9,410 nt of DNA from Deltaproteobacteria bacterium (GTDB lineage: Bacteria; Desulfobacterota; Desulfobacteria; Desulfobacterales; JAFDCJ01): the NCBI GenBank assembly GCA_024277475.1, contig JAJRVC010000034.1, positions 1-9,410 on the forward strand, written 5' to 3'. The notes under the pieces are model-generated. The model was not told the DNA's origin and searched no databases. It worked only from the letters and a program-made list of their open reading frames with translations. A program made the translations under genes and the position numbers. Positions 1-5,723 of the stretch are shown here, in pieces (position 1 is the stretch's first letter; every line of letters begins with the position of its first letter).

Positions 1-1
1 C

Positions 2-571
2 CCCAAAAATGCTGCGGTAAAGATGCTCCGGTTCCCAATGACCAGGGATAGGAACAAAACCCGGGAGGCCTGGCGTGATCATTCTCAAACGATAATCGCC
101 GAGCTTGAAAAGGGAAAAAACGTGGCGTTTTTAACATTGGGTGACTCCCTTACTTATTCGACCTACGGGTATATTTTACGACATATTCAAGACACAGCCC
201 CCCATATCGCCGTTCTAACGGTTCCGGGAATCACCTCCTACCAGGCCGCAGCCGCCAGATTGAATACGCCCCTTGTTGAAGGGGAGGAGTCGCTCATGGT
301 GGTTTCCGGTGCCATGGGTGGCGATCGGTTGCGACGGCTGACCGGAAGACCGGAAAACGTCGTCTTTTTAAAAGCGTATCGCAATGTAACGGATATCAAG
401 GCGGCCATCGATGAAGTCGGAGACTATCCAAGCTGTGTGGGCGTCAAGAGCTGTGGCCAGCCGAATGAGGAGATCGTGCGGGATCTATCTGAATTGAGCC
501 GTTGTGCACCCGATTACTGGACTTTGATCATTGCAAAACAGAACAAGAAAAATGGCCTTTCAGAAGGATAG
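2..571 (+). CDS. cbiL: Precorrin-2 / cobalt-factor II C20-methyltransferase, 5'-truncated by window edge
   Basis: This enzyme transfers a methyl group from S-adenosylmethionine to C20 of (cobalt-)precorrin-2 in the cytoplasm, the first dedicated methylation of the corrin branch. The reading frame is open to the left edge, and the first codons read PKNAAVK before LRFPMTRD. The Met codon at 23 is therefore internal and the true start lies upstream. About 189 codons are visible, against roughly 230-240 residues usual for the family, so the N-terminal glycine-rich GxGPGDP segment is missing. Visible family motifs are the FPMTRD segment, TLGDSLTYSTYGYI (SAM-site region), VPGITSYQAAAA, and the GVKSCGQPNEEI stretch near the C-terminus. 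It ends in a Lys/Asn-rich tail. It is separated from the next gene by 431 nt of repeat-rich DNA, so cotranscription with the rest is uncertain. Assignment to CbiL rather than another tetrapyrrole methylase rests on FPMTRD and LGDxxxYSTY, which are characteristic. Confidence 0.93.
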   Translation, partial: PKNAAVKMLRFPMTRDRNKTREAWRDHSQTIIAELEKGKNVAFLTLGDSLTYSTYGYILRHIQDTAPHIAVLTVPGITSYQAAAARLNTPLVEGEESLMVVSGAMGGDRLRRLTGRPENVVFLKAYRNVTDIKAAIDEVGDYPSCVGVKSCGQPNEEIVRDLSELSRCAPDYWTLIIAKQNKKNGLSEG

Positions 572-580
572 ACATTGACG

Positions 581-625
581 TTCCAGGTTCAGAGGTTAAA
601 GTGCAGAGGTTCAAGGTTAAGATAT
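581..625. repeat. Short reiterated GAGGTT(C/A)AAG units
   Basis: Just after cbiL, the unit CAGAGGTT is repeated within a few bases (CAGAGGTTAAAG, then CAGAGGTTCAAGG), preceded by a related CCAGGTTCAG. The composition matches the GGTTCAAAGG units further right at 829-862. They look like degenerate members of one low-complexity intergenic repeat family. No function can be read from the sequence. Confidence 0.45.
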
Positions 626-695
626 CGTTGATTGGTTTAGTGGTTGTAAATATGGATTTTCCCCATATTTGCAAAATAATTGGACACTGACACTC

Positions 696-762
696 AGGTT
701 TCAGGTGTCAGTAGTAAAAAAGTGAGAGCTGGCCTGAAACCTGACACCGACACCTGAAACCT
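696..762. repeat. Inverted repeat with 14-bp perfect arms
   Basis: AGGTTTCAGGTGTC at 696-709 is the exact reverse complement of GACACCTGAAACCT at 749-762, with a 39-nt spacer. Additional partial copies (ACTGACAC before the left arm, CCTGAAACCTGACACC at 733-748 before the right arm) show that the arms are built from shuffled GTGTCAG / AGGTTTCAG units and not from a single simple palindrome. No T run follows, so it is not an intrinsic terminator by the usual rule. A transcript could fold into a long hairpin. Confidence 0.75.
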
Positions 763-828
763 ATTCTCCGCAAGGCTTCAATACGCCCGATAATGTCCAA
801 AAAAAAGAGCTATTTTCATAGTAAATTA

Positions 829-990
829 TGAGGTCTGAAGGTTCAAAGGTTCGGGGTTCATGTCAAACCGTCCGTGCCAGTGCCATGTCACGACGGGAGG
901 GAAAACGCGCGTGAATAATTTGATAGCCTACGAGCAAGGTCAGCGCAAGAAAGGTAACCCTGAACGGTGAACTTTGAACCCGGGAACCCA
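829..990. repeat. Degenerate GGTTCAAAGG units in opposite orientation flanking about 100 nt
   Basis: The left block (829-862) carries GAAGGTTCAAAGGTTCGGGG. The right block (about 959-990) carries TGAACGGTGAACTTTGAACC, which reads on the other strand as GGTTCAAAGTTCACCGTTCA. The two blocks are therefore related inverted units around a spacer of roughly 100 nt (863-958). Similarity is imperfect, so this may be independent degenerate repeats and not one element. The right block contains the GTG at 967 that could serve as an upstream start for the membrane protein gene. Confidence 0.4.
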
Positions 991-1002
991 AAAAATAAAT
1001 CA

Positions 1003-2034
1003 ATGGTCGGTCCTTTGATTCTATCGCTGACAATATCCGGCTTAATCCTTCTGGGTGGCGTTATCCTGGACCCGGACCTGAACATCCGGCAAATCCTTTC
1101 CAAACTTTTGCAACCGTTGACGCGTCTGATGCTGTTTATTGCCATCGGGCTTTCAATCGGACAGATCATTGAGGCTTCAGGATGGACAAAAAAGCTGGCG
1201 GTTCTGGCCCGGCCTCTTTTTCGATTCGGCCGTCTCGGCGATCATAGCGGCGCAGTCTTTACGGCGGCCTTTTTTTCCGGGGTTACCGCCAACGCGATGC
1301 TACTGGACTTTTTCAAAGAGGAAAAAATCACTCGCAGACAGCTGTTTTTGTCAAATTTTATCAACCAGCTACCGGCTTTTTTTCTTCATCTGCCGACGAC
1401 ATTTTTTATCGTGATTCCACTAACAGGCAGGGCCGGGGTGCTTTATTTTTTAATCATATTTTTGGCGACGGTTTTACGCACGGTTCTGTTTTTAGTTTAC
1501 GGTCATTTTTGGCTTCCACCGGCTGAAACTGAAGCCGAAGAACCAAAAACGAAGATACCGGCAAGCAGAGAAATGAAGGCCCGGGATATCTGGCAACGGG
1601 TAAAATCTCGTATGCCTCGTCGCCTTTGCCGAATTTTCGTGTACGTCGTTCCAATCTACATTTTAGTTTATGTCCTCAACGCAATGGGTCTGTTTGGACT
1701 GCTACGCAAAGCCCTGGCCGGATATGTGGTTACTACTTTTATGCCCATGGAATCCCTGTCGGTGATTATCTTAAGTTTTGCGGCTGAATTTACCTCCGGT
1801 TTTGCGGCCGCCGGCGCATTGCTTGAGGCCGGTGTTCTGACCATCAAACAAACCGTCATCGCTTTGGTGATCGGAAATATCCTGGCATTTCCCGTGCGGG
1901 CATTGCGGCACCAGTTGCCACGATATATCGGAATTTTTTCACCTAAAATGGGCTCGCAAATTTTACTGCTGGGGCAGGGATTTCGGATCACCAGTATTAT
2001 GGTTGTGGGCATACTTTATTATCTAGTGGCGTAG
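1003..2034 (+). CDS. Polytopic membrane protein, nucleoside-recognition (Gate) domain family
   Basis: The predicted product is about 343 residues and strongly hydrophobic, with around eight or nine membrane segments (roughly residues 3-21, 36-56, 84-100, 118-165, 210-232, 245-277, 285-305 and 320-342). The halves are separated by a charged, Glu/Lys/Arg-rich loop at about 172-205. The first half carries SGVTANAMLLDF and FINQLPAFFLHLP, the second AAEFTSGFAAAGALLEAG. This arrangement is typical of Gate/nucleoside-recognition proteins (Pfam Gate, also found in CNT nucleoside transporters, FeoB and SpmA/SpmB). The substrate is unknown. I chose ATG 1003 because the protein there begins directly with the first membrane helix. 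GTG 967, one codon after a stop, would add 12 polar residues encoded by repeat DNA. Neither start has a convincing ribosome binding site (a weak AGAAAGG lies 12 nt before 967). Its place inside a B12 cluster suggests, but does not show, transport of a cobalt- or corrinoid-related solute. Confidence 0.72.
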   Translation: MVGPLILSLTISGLILLGGVILDPDLNIRQILSKLLQPLTRLMLFIAIGLSIGQIIEASGWTKKLAVLARPLFRFGRLGDHSGAVFTAAFFSGVTANAMLLDFFKEEKITRRQLFLSNFINQLPAFFLHLPTTFFIVIPLTGRAGVLYFLIIFLATVLRTVLFLVYGHFWLPPAETEAEEPKTKIPASREMKARDIWQRVKSRMPRRLCRIFVYVVPIYILVYVLNAMGLFGLLRKALAGYVVTTFMPMESLSVIILSFAAEFTSGFAAAGALLEAGVLTIKQTVIALVIGNILAFPVRALRHQLPRYIGIFSPKMGSQILLLGQGFRITSIMVVGILYYLVA

Positions 2035-2096
2035 CCGGTCCAGAAAAAACACATAAGCTTACAGATACGATGATGCAAGCTATGGATTTAGAAACT

Positions 2097-2125
2097 GGAA
2101 TTTTGGAATGTTCGAATAGTGGAAT
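2097..2125. repeat. GGAAT-type short reiteration
   Basis: GGAAT occurs at 2097-2101, 2105-2109 and 2121-2125, with a near copy CGAAT at 2113-2117, giving a spacing of about 8 nt throughout. The regular spacing suggests a decayed short tandem repeat. Similar GGAAT/GGAAG-type debris appears at the cbiET/cbiF joint (4816-4877). Confidence 0.45.
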
Positions 2126-2240
2126 CATGGATTGTGGCCTCCGGCTCGGAGAAAGCAATGGGATCATGTGCCAAAAGGAAAAAATTTTTTAAAAAAAACA
2201 ATATGATTCCAATAAGTTGTGTGAAGGCTGACCTATTGGT

Positions 2241-2268
2241 CTGTGGGAGCGGCTATAAGCCGCGATTG
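2241..2268. repeat. REP-like palindromic element (GTGGGAGCGGCT...AGCCGC)
   Basis: The stretch CTGTGGGAGCGGCTATAAGC continuing with CGCGATTG contains a perfect stem, GCGGCT (2249-2254) and AGCCGC (2258-2263), with a 3-nt ATA loop. It is preceded by the tetranucleotide-like GTGG and GAG. This head-plus-GCGGCT-hairpin layout is that of bacterial repetitive extragenic palindromes (REPs) of the GTAG/GTGG-headed kind mobilised by RAYT (TnpA-REP) transposases. No RAYT gene is in the window. Only one copy is visible, so repetitiveness is inferred from resemblance. The hairpin ends 13 nt before the cbiD ATG. Confidence 0.65.
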
Positions 2269-2276
2269 ATCTTTTA

Positions 2277-3413
2277 ATGAAAAAAAAACTTCGTTCGGGA
2301 TTTACAACCGGAACAGCTGCTGCTGCCGCAACCAAAGGGGCGCTTCGGATGATTTTGGAAGAAAAAAGGCCTTCCAGGGTTCGGATCAGGCTGCTGACCG
2401 GCGCTGACATTATGATTGCCATCCATAGATGCAGGCTGGAGAAGAATGGTGAAGCAATTTGCAGTGTGATCAAAGATGCGGGCGATGATCCGGATGTGAC
2501 CCACAAAGCGGAAATTGGCGCCCGAGTCGCACTGCTGGATTCCGATGAGCGATCCGGGAGTGATGAAAAGCCGGAAATTATTATCAGTGGCGGTGAAGGC
2601 GTCGGCCGCGTCACCAAACCGGGCCTTGAAGTCGAGCCGGGACAACCGGCGATTAATCCCGGTCCAAAAAAAATGATTACCCAAGCCGTGGAGGAGGTGT
2701 TGAAAAAACACCGTCTGGCCGGAACGGTACGCACGGAGATATTCGTACCTAGAGGCAGAAAACTGGCTGAAAAAACCCTGAACACCAGGCTTGGAATTTT
2801 AGGCGGCATTTCAATTCTGGGAACCACCGGTGTGGTCCGGCCCATGTCCCATGATGCCTTCATCGCCACGATAGAATCCGCCTTATCCGTGGCTTGTGCT
2901 TCGGGGCTAAAACAGGTGGTCTTGACCACCGGACGCCGCAGTGAGCGATTTGCTCAGGGCCACTGGCGCCGGCTTCAGCCCGAGGCATTCATCCAGATTG
3001 GTGATTTTTTTAAAATGTCATTGATGGCGGCTTCAAAACGAGGCTTTGTGCAAATCACTTTGGCGGTATTTTTCGGTAAAGCGCTGAAAATGGCCCAGGG
3101 GGTGCCCCATACCCATGCGGCCAAATCAAGCCTGACGCTGGATAGACTTGCCGGGTGGACGTTGGAGATAACGAAGGAGTTGGAATTATCTCAAAAAATT
3201 TCAGCCGCCAACACTGCGCGTCATGCCTTTGATATTCTCTGTAAACATCATCCGGAAGTAATTTTTCATGTCGGACGTCAAATCGTAAAGTCGGCAAAAC
3301 GCTTTGCGGGAATTAATACTAAAATTCGAAGCATCATCTTCGATTATAATGGAGAGATAGTGTTTGACTCGGATAATTACTCCGCCCTGGAAAATAACAT
3401 AAACAGGTATTGA
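2277..3413 (+). CDS. cbiD: Cobalt-precorrin-5B (C1)-methyltransferase
   Basis: CbiD methylates C1 of cobalt-precorrin-5B with S-adenosylmethionine, giving cobalt-precorrin-6A. It belongs only to the anaerobic route. It is unrelated to the canonical tetrapyrrole methylases, so its presence is a strong pathway marker. The 378-residue product has the usual family length and opens with MKKKLRSGFTTGTAAAAATK, matching the N-terminal FTTGTxAAAAxKAA signature. Other visible segments are the GGEGVGRVTKPGL loop, the GILGGISILGTTGVVRPMS glycine-rich core and TGRRSERFA. The ATG at 2277 is the only reasonable start, because an in-frame TAA lies at 2256-2258. There is no Shine-Dalgarno sequence: the 13 nt before the ATG are GATTGATCTTTTA-like and directly follow a REP-like hairpin. 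Translation therefore probably depends on an unstructured leader or coupling, and the REP may affect it. The start is followed by a run of nine A residues encoding three lysines. Confidence 0.96.
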   Translation: MKKKLRSGFTTGTAAAAATKGALRMILEEKRPSRVRIRLLTGADIMIAIHRCRLEKNGEAICSVIKDAGDDPDVTHKAEIGARVALLDSDERSGSDEKPEIIISGGEGVGRVTKPGLEVEPGQPAINPGPKKMITQAVEEVLKKHRLAGTVRTEIFVPRGRKLAEKTLNTRLGILGGISILGTTGVVRPMSHDAFIATIESALSVACASGLKQVVLTTGRRSERFAQGHWRRLQPEAFIQIGDFFKMSLMAASKRGFVQITLAVFFGKALKMAQGVPHTHAAKSSLTLDRLAGWTLEITKELELSQKISAANTARHAFDILCKHHPEVIFHVGRQIVKSAKRFAGINTKIRSIIFDYNGEIVFDSDNYSALENNINRY

Positions 3414-3457
3414 TGCGACAGGTTGGACAATTTGAGACTTGCAAGAGTCATTAAACG

Positions 3458-3486
3458 TTGTGAGGGCGGATTAATTAGTTTTTAAT
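3458..3486 (+). promoter_or_regulatory. Possible sigma-70 promoter for cbiET
   Basis: TTGTGA (3458-3463, four of six matches to TTGACA) is followed at an ideal 17-nt spacing by TTTAAT (3481-3486, five of six matches to TATAAT) in an AT-rich stretch about 120 nt before cbiET. In AT-rich DNA such a pair can occur by chance, so this is a weak prediction. Confidence 0.25.
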
Positions 3487-3548
3487 AAAAATATGGCTTG
3501 CTAAAGCATATGAATATCGCGCTGTTCTGCGAAGGTTTTGCTTTGTAT

Positions 3549-3566
3549 CTCCGTGTCTTTGCGGCG
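3549..3566. repeat. Intergenic debris unit CTCCGTGTCTTTGCGGCG
   Basis: The string TCTCCGTGTCTTTGCGGCG closely resembles a short sequence that recurs in intergenic DNA of many bacterial genomes, in variants of CTCTGTGTCTTTGCGGT. Only one copy lies in this window, so the repeat status rests on general knowledge and not on what is seen here. Confidence 0.35.
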
Positions 3567-3590
3567 TTTTTTACGACTCCTATGGATAAA

Positions 3591-3599
3591 AGGGAGGTG
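3591..3599 (+). promoter_or_regulatory. Strong ribosome binding site of cbiET
   Basis: AGGGAGGTG lies 5 nt before the ATG at 3605 and is close to a full anti-Shine-Dalgarno complement. It fixes the cbiET start and is the strongest ribosome binding site in the window. cbiD and cbiG have none. Confidence 0.85.
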
Positions 3600-3604
3600 A
3601 AATT

Positions 3605-4870
3605 ATGAAGCCGGTAACTATCATCGGCATGGGGCTGTCACCGGATGATCTTACTGTCCAGCATCAGCGGATAATCGAGTCAGCGGACATTCTGGTCGGT
3701 GGTCAGCGGTTATTAGACTATTTTAAAGAAACATCCGCCAGAAAACAGATAATCGATAAAAATATTGCCAAAACGGTAGATTTCATCAAGAAGCGGATGA
3801 CAACGCAATTTGTTGTGGTTCTTGCCTCAGGTGACCCTCTTTTTTTTGGTATCGGTGCCCGCCTGGTAAAAGCCCTTGGTGCGGAAAATATTGTTATCCA
3901 TCCCAACATTTCATCTGTGGCGGCAGCCTTTGCCCGTATAAAAGAACCCTGGAACAACGTCCGGGTGATTAGTTTGCACGGCCGAAATGACGAAAGCGTC
4001 TTATTTAAAGCCTTGCAAAAAGAAAATACTGTGGCCGTGTTCACAGATCCGAAAAACAACCCGGCCAGGCTCGCACAGCGCCTGATCGAAGAAGATTTTA
4101 TAAATTTCAAACTGTGTGTGTTTGAGTCTTTAGGAACCACCGCAGAACGTTTCAACTGGTACAGTCTGGACCGGGCGGCTGAAAGGGTGTTTGCGGAACC
4201 TAATCTGGTGATTTTAAAAAGGAGTTCAGAAGATCTGAGGTGGATGAAGCCGCTTCATCTTGGATTGCCGGAAAATTACTACCATCACCAGCAGGGATTG
4301 ATCACAAAGTCAGAGATTCGGGCCATCACCTTATCCAAGCTGCGGCTTTTGAAAGATCATGTTCTGTGGGATCTGGGGGCCGGCAGTGGTTCGATTTCGA
4401 TAGAGGCTTCCCTGCTCGTACCAGCGGGCAAAATCTTTGCTTTTGAAAAAAAAACGCAAAGAATCAAACAAATTGAAATTAATAAAAATCGGTTTGGGGT
4501 CAAAAACTTAGAAATTGTGCACACGGTGCTGCCTGAAGGCCTGCAAGGTCTGCCACAGCCTGATCGGATTTTTATTGGCGGCGGCGGCCGGGATCTGCAA
4601 AAAATCATCAAGGCCGCAGTCCTTTTTCTCAAACCTGACGGTCTGATTGTAGTCAATACCGTCTTGATGCAAAATTTACAGACAGCAACTGAGACTTTAA
4701 AGTCACTTGATTTCAAAACCAACATGGTGCAGGTTCAAATCAGTCGAAGTCAGGACATGCCCTGGGGAGACAGATTTCAAGCCCAGAATCCGGTGTGGAT
4801 CGTGGATGGAATTCGGAAGTCGGAAGTGAATGAAGTCGGAAATGAGAATGGGGAAGGCGGAAAAAAGTGA
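3605..4870 (+). CDS. cbiET: Fused CbiE-CbiT: precorrin-6Y / cobalt-precorrin C5,C15-methyltransferase (decarboxylating)
   Basis: This is one 421-residue protein with two catalytic domains, as in aerobic CobL (about 400 residues). The N-terminal CbiE domain (about 1-205) is a tetrapyrrole methylase with VTIIGMGLSPDDLT at the start and ASGDPLFFG at 74-82. It methylates C5 of (cobalt-)precorrin-6B. The C-terminal CbiT domain (about 220-400) is a class I SAM methyltransferase with LPENYYHHQQGLITKSEIRA and the SAM-binding motif DLGAGSGSIS at 256-265, followed by FIGGGG. It methylates C15 and removes the C12 acetate carboxyl, giving (cobalt-)precorrin-8. The ATG at 3605 is set by a strong ribosome binding site and a homologous N-terminus. 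The last 19 or so residues, rich in Ser, Glu, Gly, Asn and Lys, are encoded by a GAAGTCGGA repeat and are probably not part of the fold. The gene overlaps cbiF by 4 nt. Confidence 0.95.
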   Translation: MKPVTIIGMGLSPDDLTVQHQRIIESADILVGGQRLLDYFKETSARKQIIDKNIAKTVDFIKKRMTTQFVVVLASGDPLFFGIGARLVKALGAENIVIHPNISSVAAAFARIKEPWNNVRVISLHGRNDESVLFKALQKENTVAVFTDPKNNPARLAQRLIEEDFINFKLCVFESLGTTAERFNWYSLDRAAERVFAEPNLVILKRSSEDLRWMKPLHLGLPENYYHHQQGLITKSEIRAITLSKLRLLKDHVLWDLGAGSGSISIEASLLVPAGKIFAFEKKTQRIKQIEINKNRFGVKNLEIVHTVLPEGLQGLPQPDRIFIGGGGRDLQKIIKAAVLFLKPDGLIVVNTVLMQNLQTATETLKSLDFKTNMVQVQISRSQDMPWGDRFQAQNPVWIVDGIRKSEVNEVGNENGEGGKK

Positions 4871-4877
4871 AGTCGGA
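4816..4877. repeat. Three copies of GAAGTCGGA spanning the cbiET/cbiF joint
   Basis: The 9-mer GAAGTCGGA occurs exactly at 4816-4824, 4832-4840 and 4869-4877, within a purine-rich stretch, with GGAATTC at both ends (4808-4814 and 4875-4881). It encodes the variable tail of CbiET and the first residues of CbiF (MKSEF). It looks like intergenic repeat DNA that was absorbed into coding sequence. Confidence 0.75.
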
Positions 4878-5643
4878 ATTCAAAAATCCAGTACTGTTCG
4901 TCGGTGCAGGCCCCGGAGATCCGGAACTCATCACCGTCAAAGGCCGGAATGCACTGCAAAAAGCAGATGTGGTGATTTATGCGGGATCTCTTGTACCGGA
5001 AGGATTGCTGCAATGGACCCGTCCCGGCACGAAGGCCTGCAGCAGTGCCTCCATGGATCTCCATGAAATCATTGAAGCCATTGAAAACGCCCATTCGAAG
5101 GGCAAACGGGTGCTCAGGCTGCACACCGGCGATCCGAGCTTATATGGCGCTATTTTTGAACAGATAGTCAAACTTCAAAAGCGCGGGATTCCCTATAGTG
5201 TCATACCGGGTGTGACCGCCGCTTTCGCAGCGGCAGCGGCGCTCGGCCTTGAATACACGCTGCCCGAAGTATCCCAGACACTGATTCTGACCCGCATGGC
5301 AGGCCGGACGTCAGTGCCGGAAAAAGAAAACCTGGCGGACCTCGCCAAACATCAAGCCTCCATGGCTATCTATCTTAGTCTGTCCATGGCGGATGAAGTT
5401 GCCGGGATTCTGGCAGCCGCTTACGGCCGGAATGCAACCTGTGCTGTGGTTTACCGGGCAAGCCAGCCGCAAGAAAAAGTAATCGTGACGACACTGAAAA
5501 AACTTGCAGAGCGAGTTGCAGCAGAAAAAATTACCAAACATGCTCTGATCATAGTTGGCAAGGTGCTGGATGTTGATTCTGATAATTTACAGCATAAATC
5601 AAAACTGTACGACAAGAAATTCAAACATGGATGTCGACGTTGA
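4867..5643 (+). CDS. cbiF: (Cobalt-)precorrin-4 C11-methyltransferase
   Basis: CbiF adds the C11 methyl group to (cobalt-)precorrin-4, giving cobalt-precorrin-5A, the substrate of CbiG two steps along the same cluster. The 258-residue length is normal. Family motifs are VLFVGAGPGDPELITVKG (residues 9-26), with the SAM-binding glycine-rich loop at 13-19; YAGSLVP at 38-44, which is typical of CbiF/CobM; RLHTGDPSLYGAI at 84-96; VIPGVTAAFAAAAALG; and VYRASQPQEKV near the C-terminus. The start is GTG at 4867, which overlaps the cbiET stop in a GTGA arrangement that implies translational coupling. The purine-rich GGGAAGGCGG just upstream can act as ribosome binding site. The first eight residues come from a repeat, but the conserved core begins at residue 9, so this start is reasonable. 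The C-terminal 20 residues are charged and unconserved-looking. Confidence 0.95.
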   Translation: MKSEFKNPVLFVGAGPGDPELITVKGRNALQKADVVIYAGSLVPEGLLQWTRPGTKACSSASMDLHEIIEAIENAHSKGKRVLRLHTGDPSLYGAIFEQIVKLQKRGIPYSVIPGVTAAFAAAAALGLEYTLPEVSQTLILTRMAGRTSVPEKENLADLAKHQASMAIYLSLSMADEVAGILAAAYGRNATCAVVYRASQPQEKVIVTTLKKLAERVAAEKITKHALIIVGKVLDVDSDNLQHKSKLYDKKFKHGCRR

Positions 5644-5723
5644 GTGCAAGCTGACAGTGCTTCAGTCGTGAGTTAAGCTAAAAAATGATATTAATCGAGT
5701 TAACTACTTAAAAAATATAATAA

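Larger units (their letters stand above)
572..1002. other. Intergenic region rich in short repeats, no gene seen
   Basis: These 431 nt hold no credible gene. The short open frames (for example 502-690 on + and 888-1169 on -) have no recognisable protein content and overlap real genes. The stretch contains reiterated GAGGTT(C/A)AAG-type units at about 581-625, an inverted repeat at 696-762, and GGTTCAAAGG-type units at 829-862 with an inverted counterpart at about 959-990. No intrinsic terminator (GC hairpin followed by a T run) and no good sigma-70 promoter pair stands out. It looks like accumulated intergenic repeat debris between cbiL and the membrane protein gene. Confidence 0.6.
2035..2276. 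other. Intergenic region before cbiD
   Basis: These 242 nt contain no gene. From left to right they hold a GGAAT-type reiteration (2097-2125), a small perfect hairpin CTCCG-GCT-CGGAG (2139-2151) with no T run after it, a block of A and T runs centred on the palindrome AAAAAATTTTTT (2179-2190), and a REP-like palindrome (2241-2268) that ends a few bases before the cbiD start. The A/T tracts could bend DNA or raise promoter strength, but I cannot place a -35/-10 pair with confidence. Confidence 0.5.
3414..3604. other. Intergenic region between cbiD and cbiET
   Basis: These 191 nt contain no gene. They hold a possible promoter (3458-3486), then sequence resembling a widespread intergenic debris unit around CTCCGTGTCTTTGCGGCG (about 3549-3566), then the strong ribosome binding site of cbiET. 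No intrinsic terminator for cbiD is evident: the pairing GACT/AGTC around 3436-3449 is only 4 bp and has no T run. Confidence 0.5.

Noticed and set aside
502..690. Small + strand open frame after cbiL
   Set aside because: It starts inside cbiL, runs through repeat DNA and has no ribosome binding site or recognisable content.
863..960. Possible cobalamin riboswitch (GTGCCAGTGCCATG ... GGGAGGGAAAACGC)
   Set aside because: Some short strings resemble parts of a B12 riboswitch, but there is no GCCACTG B12 box and no ordered GGGAA / GGTG / CCCGCCACTG series, and the following gene is not a start-proximal cbi gene. The flanks are repeat debris.
572..1002. CRISPR array
   Set aside because: The repeats here are short, irregularly spaced and in both orientations, with no constant repeat-spacer length.
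2139..2151. CTCCG-GCT-CGGAG hairpin as terminator of the membrane protein gene
   Set aside because: The stem is 5 bp with no following T run, so it does not meet the pattern of an intrinsic terminator.
2189..2929. 246-residue open frame on the minus strand over cbiD
   Set aside because: It mirrors a clearly real gene in codon-complementary frame, has Ser/Pro-rich low-information content and no family motif.
5716..5721. Perfect TATAAT just before cbiG
   Set aside because: It ends 2 nt before the ATG, so transcription from it would start inside the gene, and no TTGACA-like box lies 17 nt upstream. AT-rich spacers give such matches by chance.
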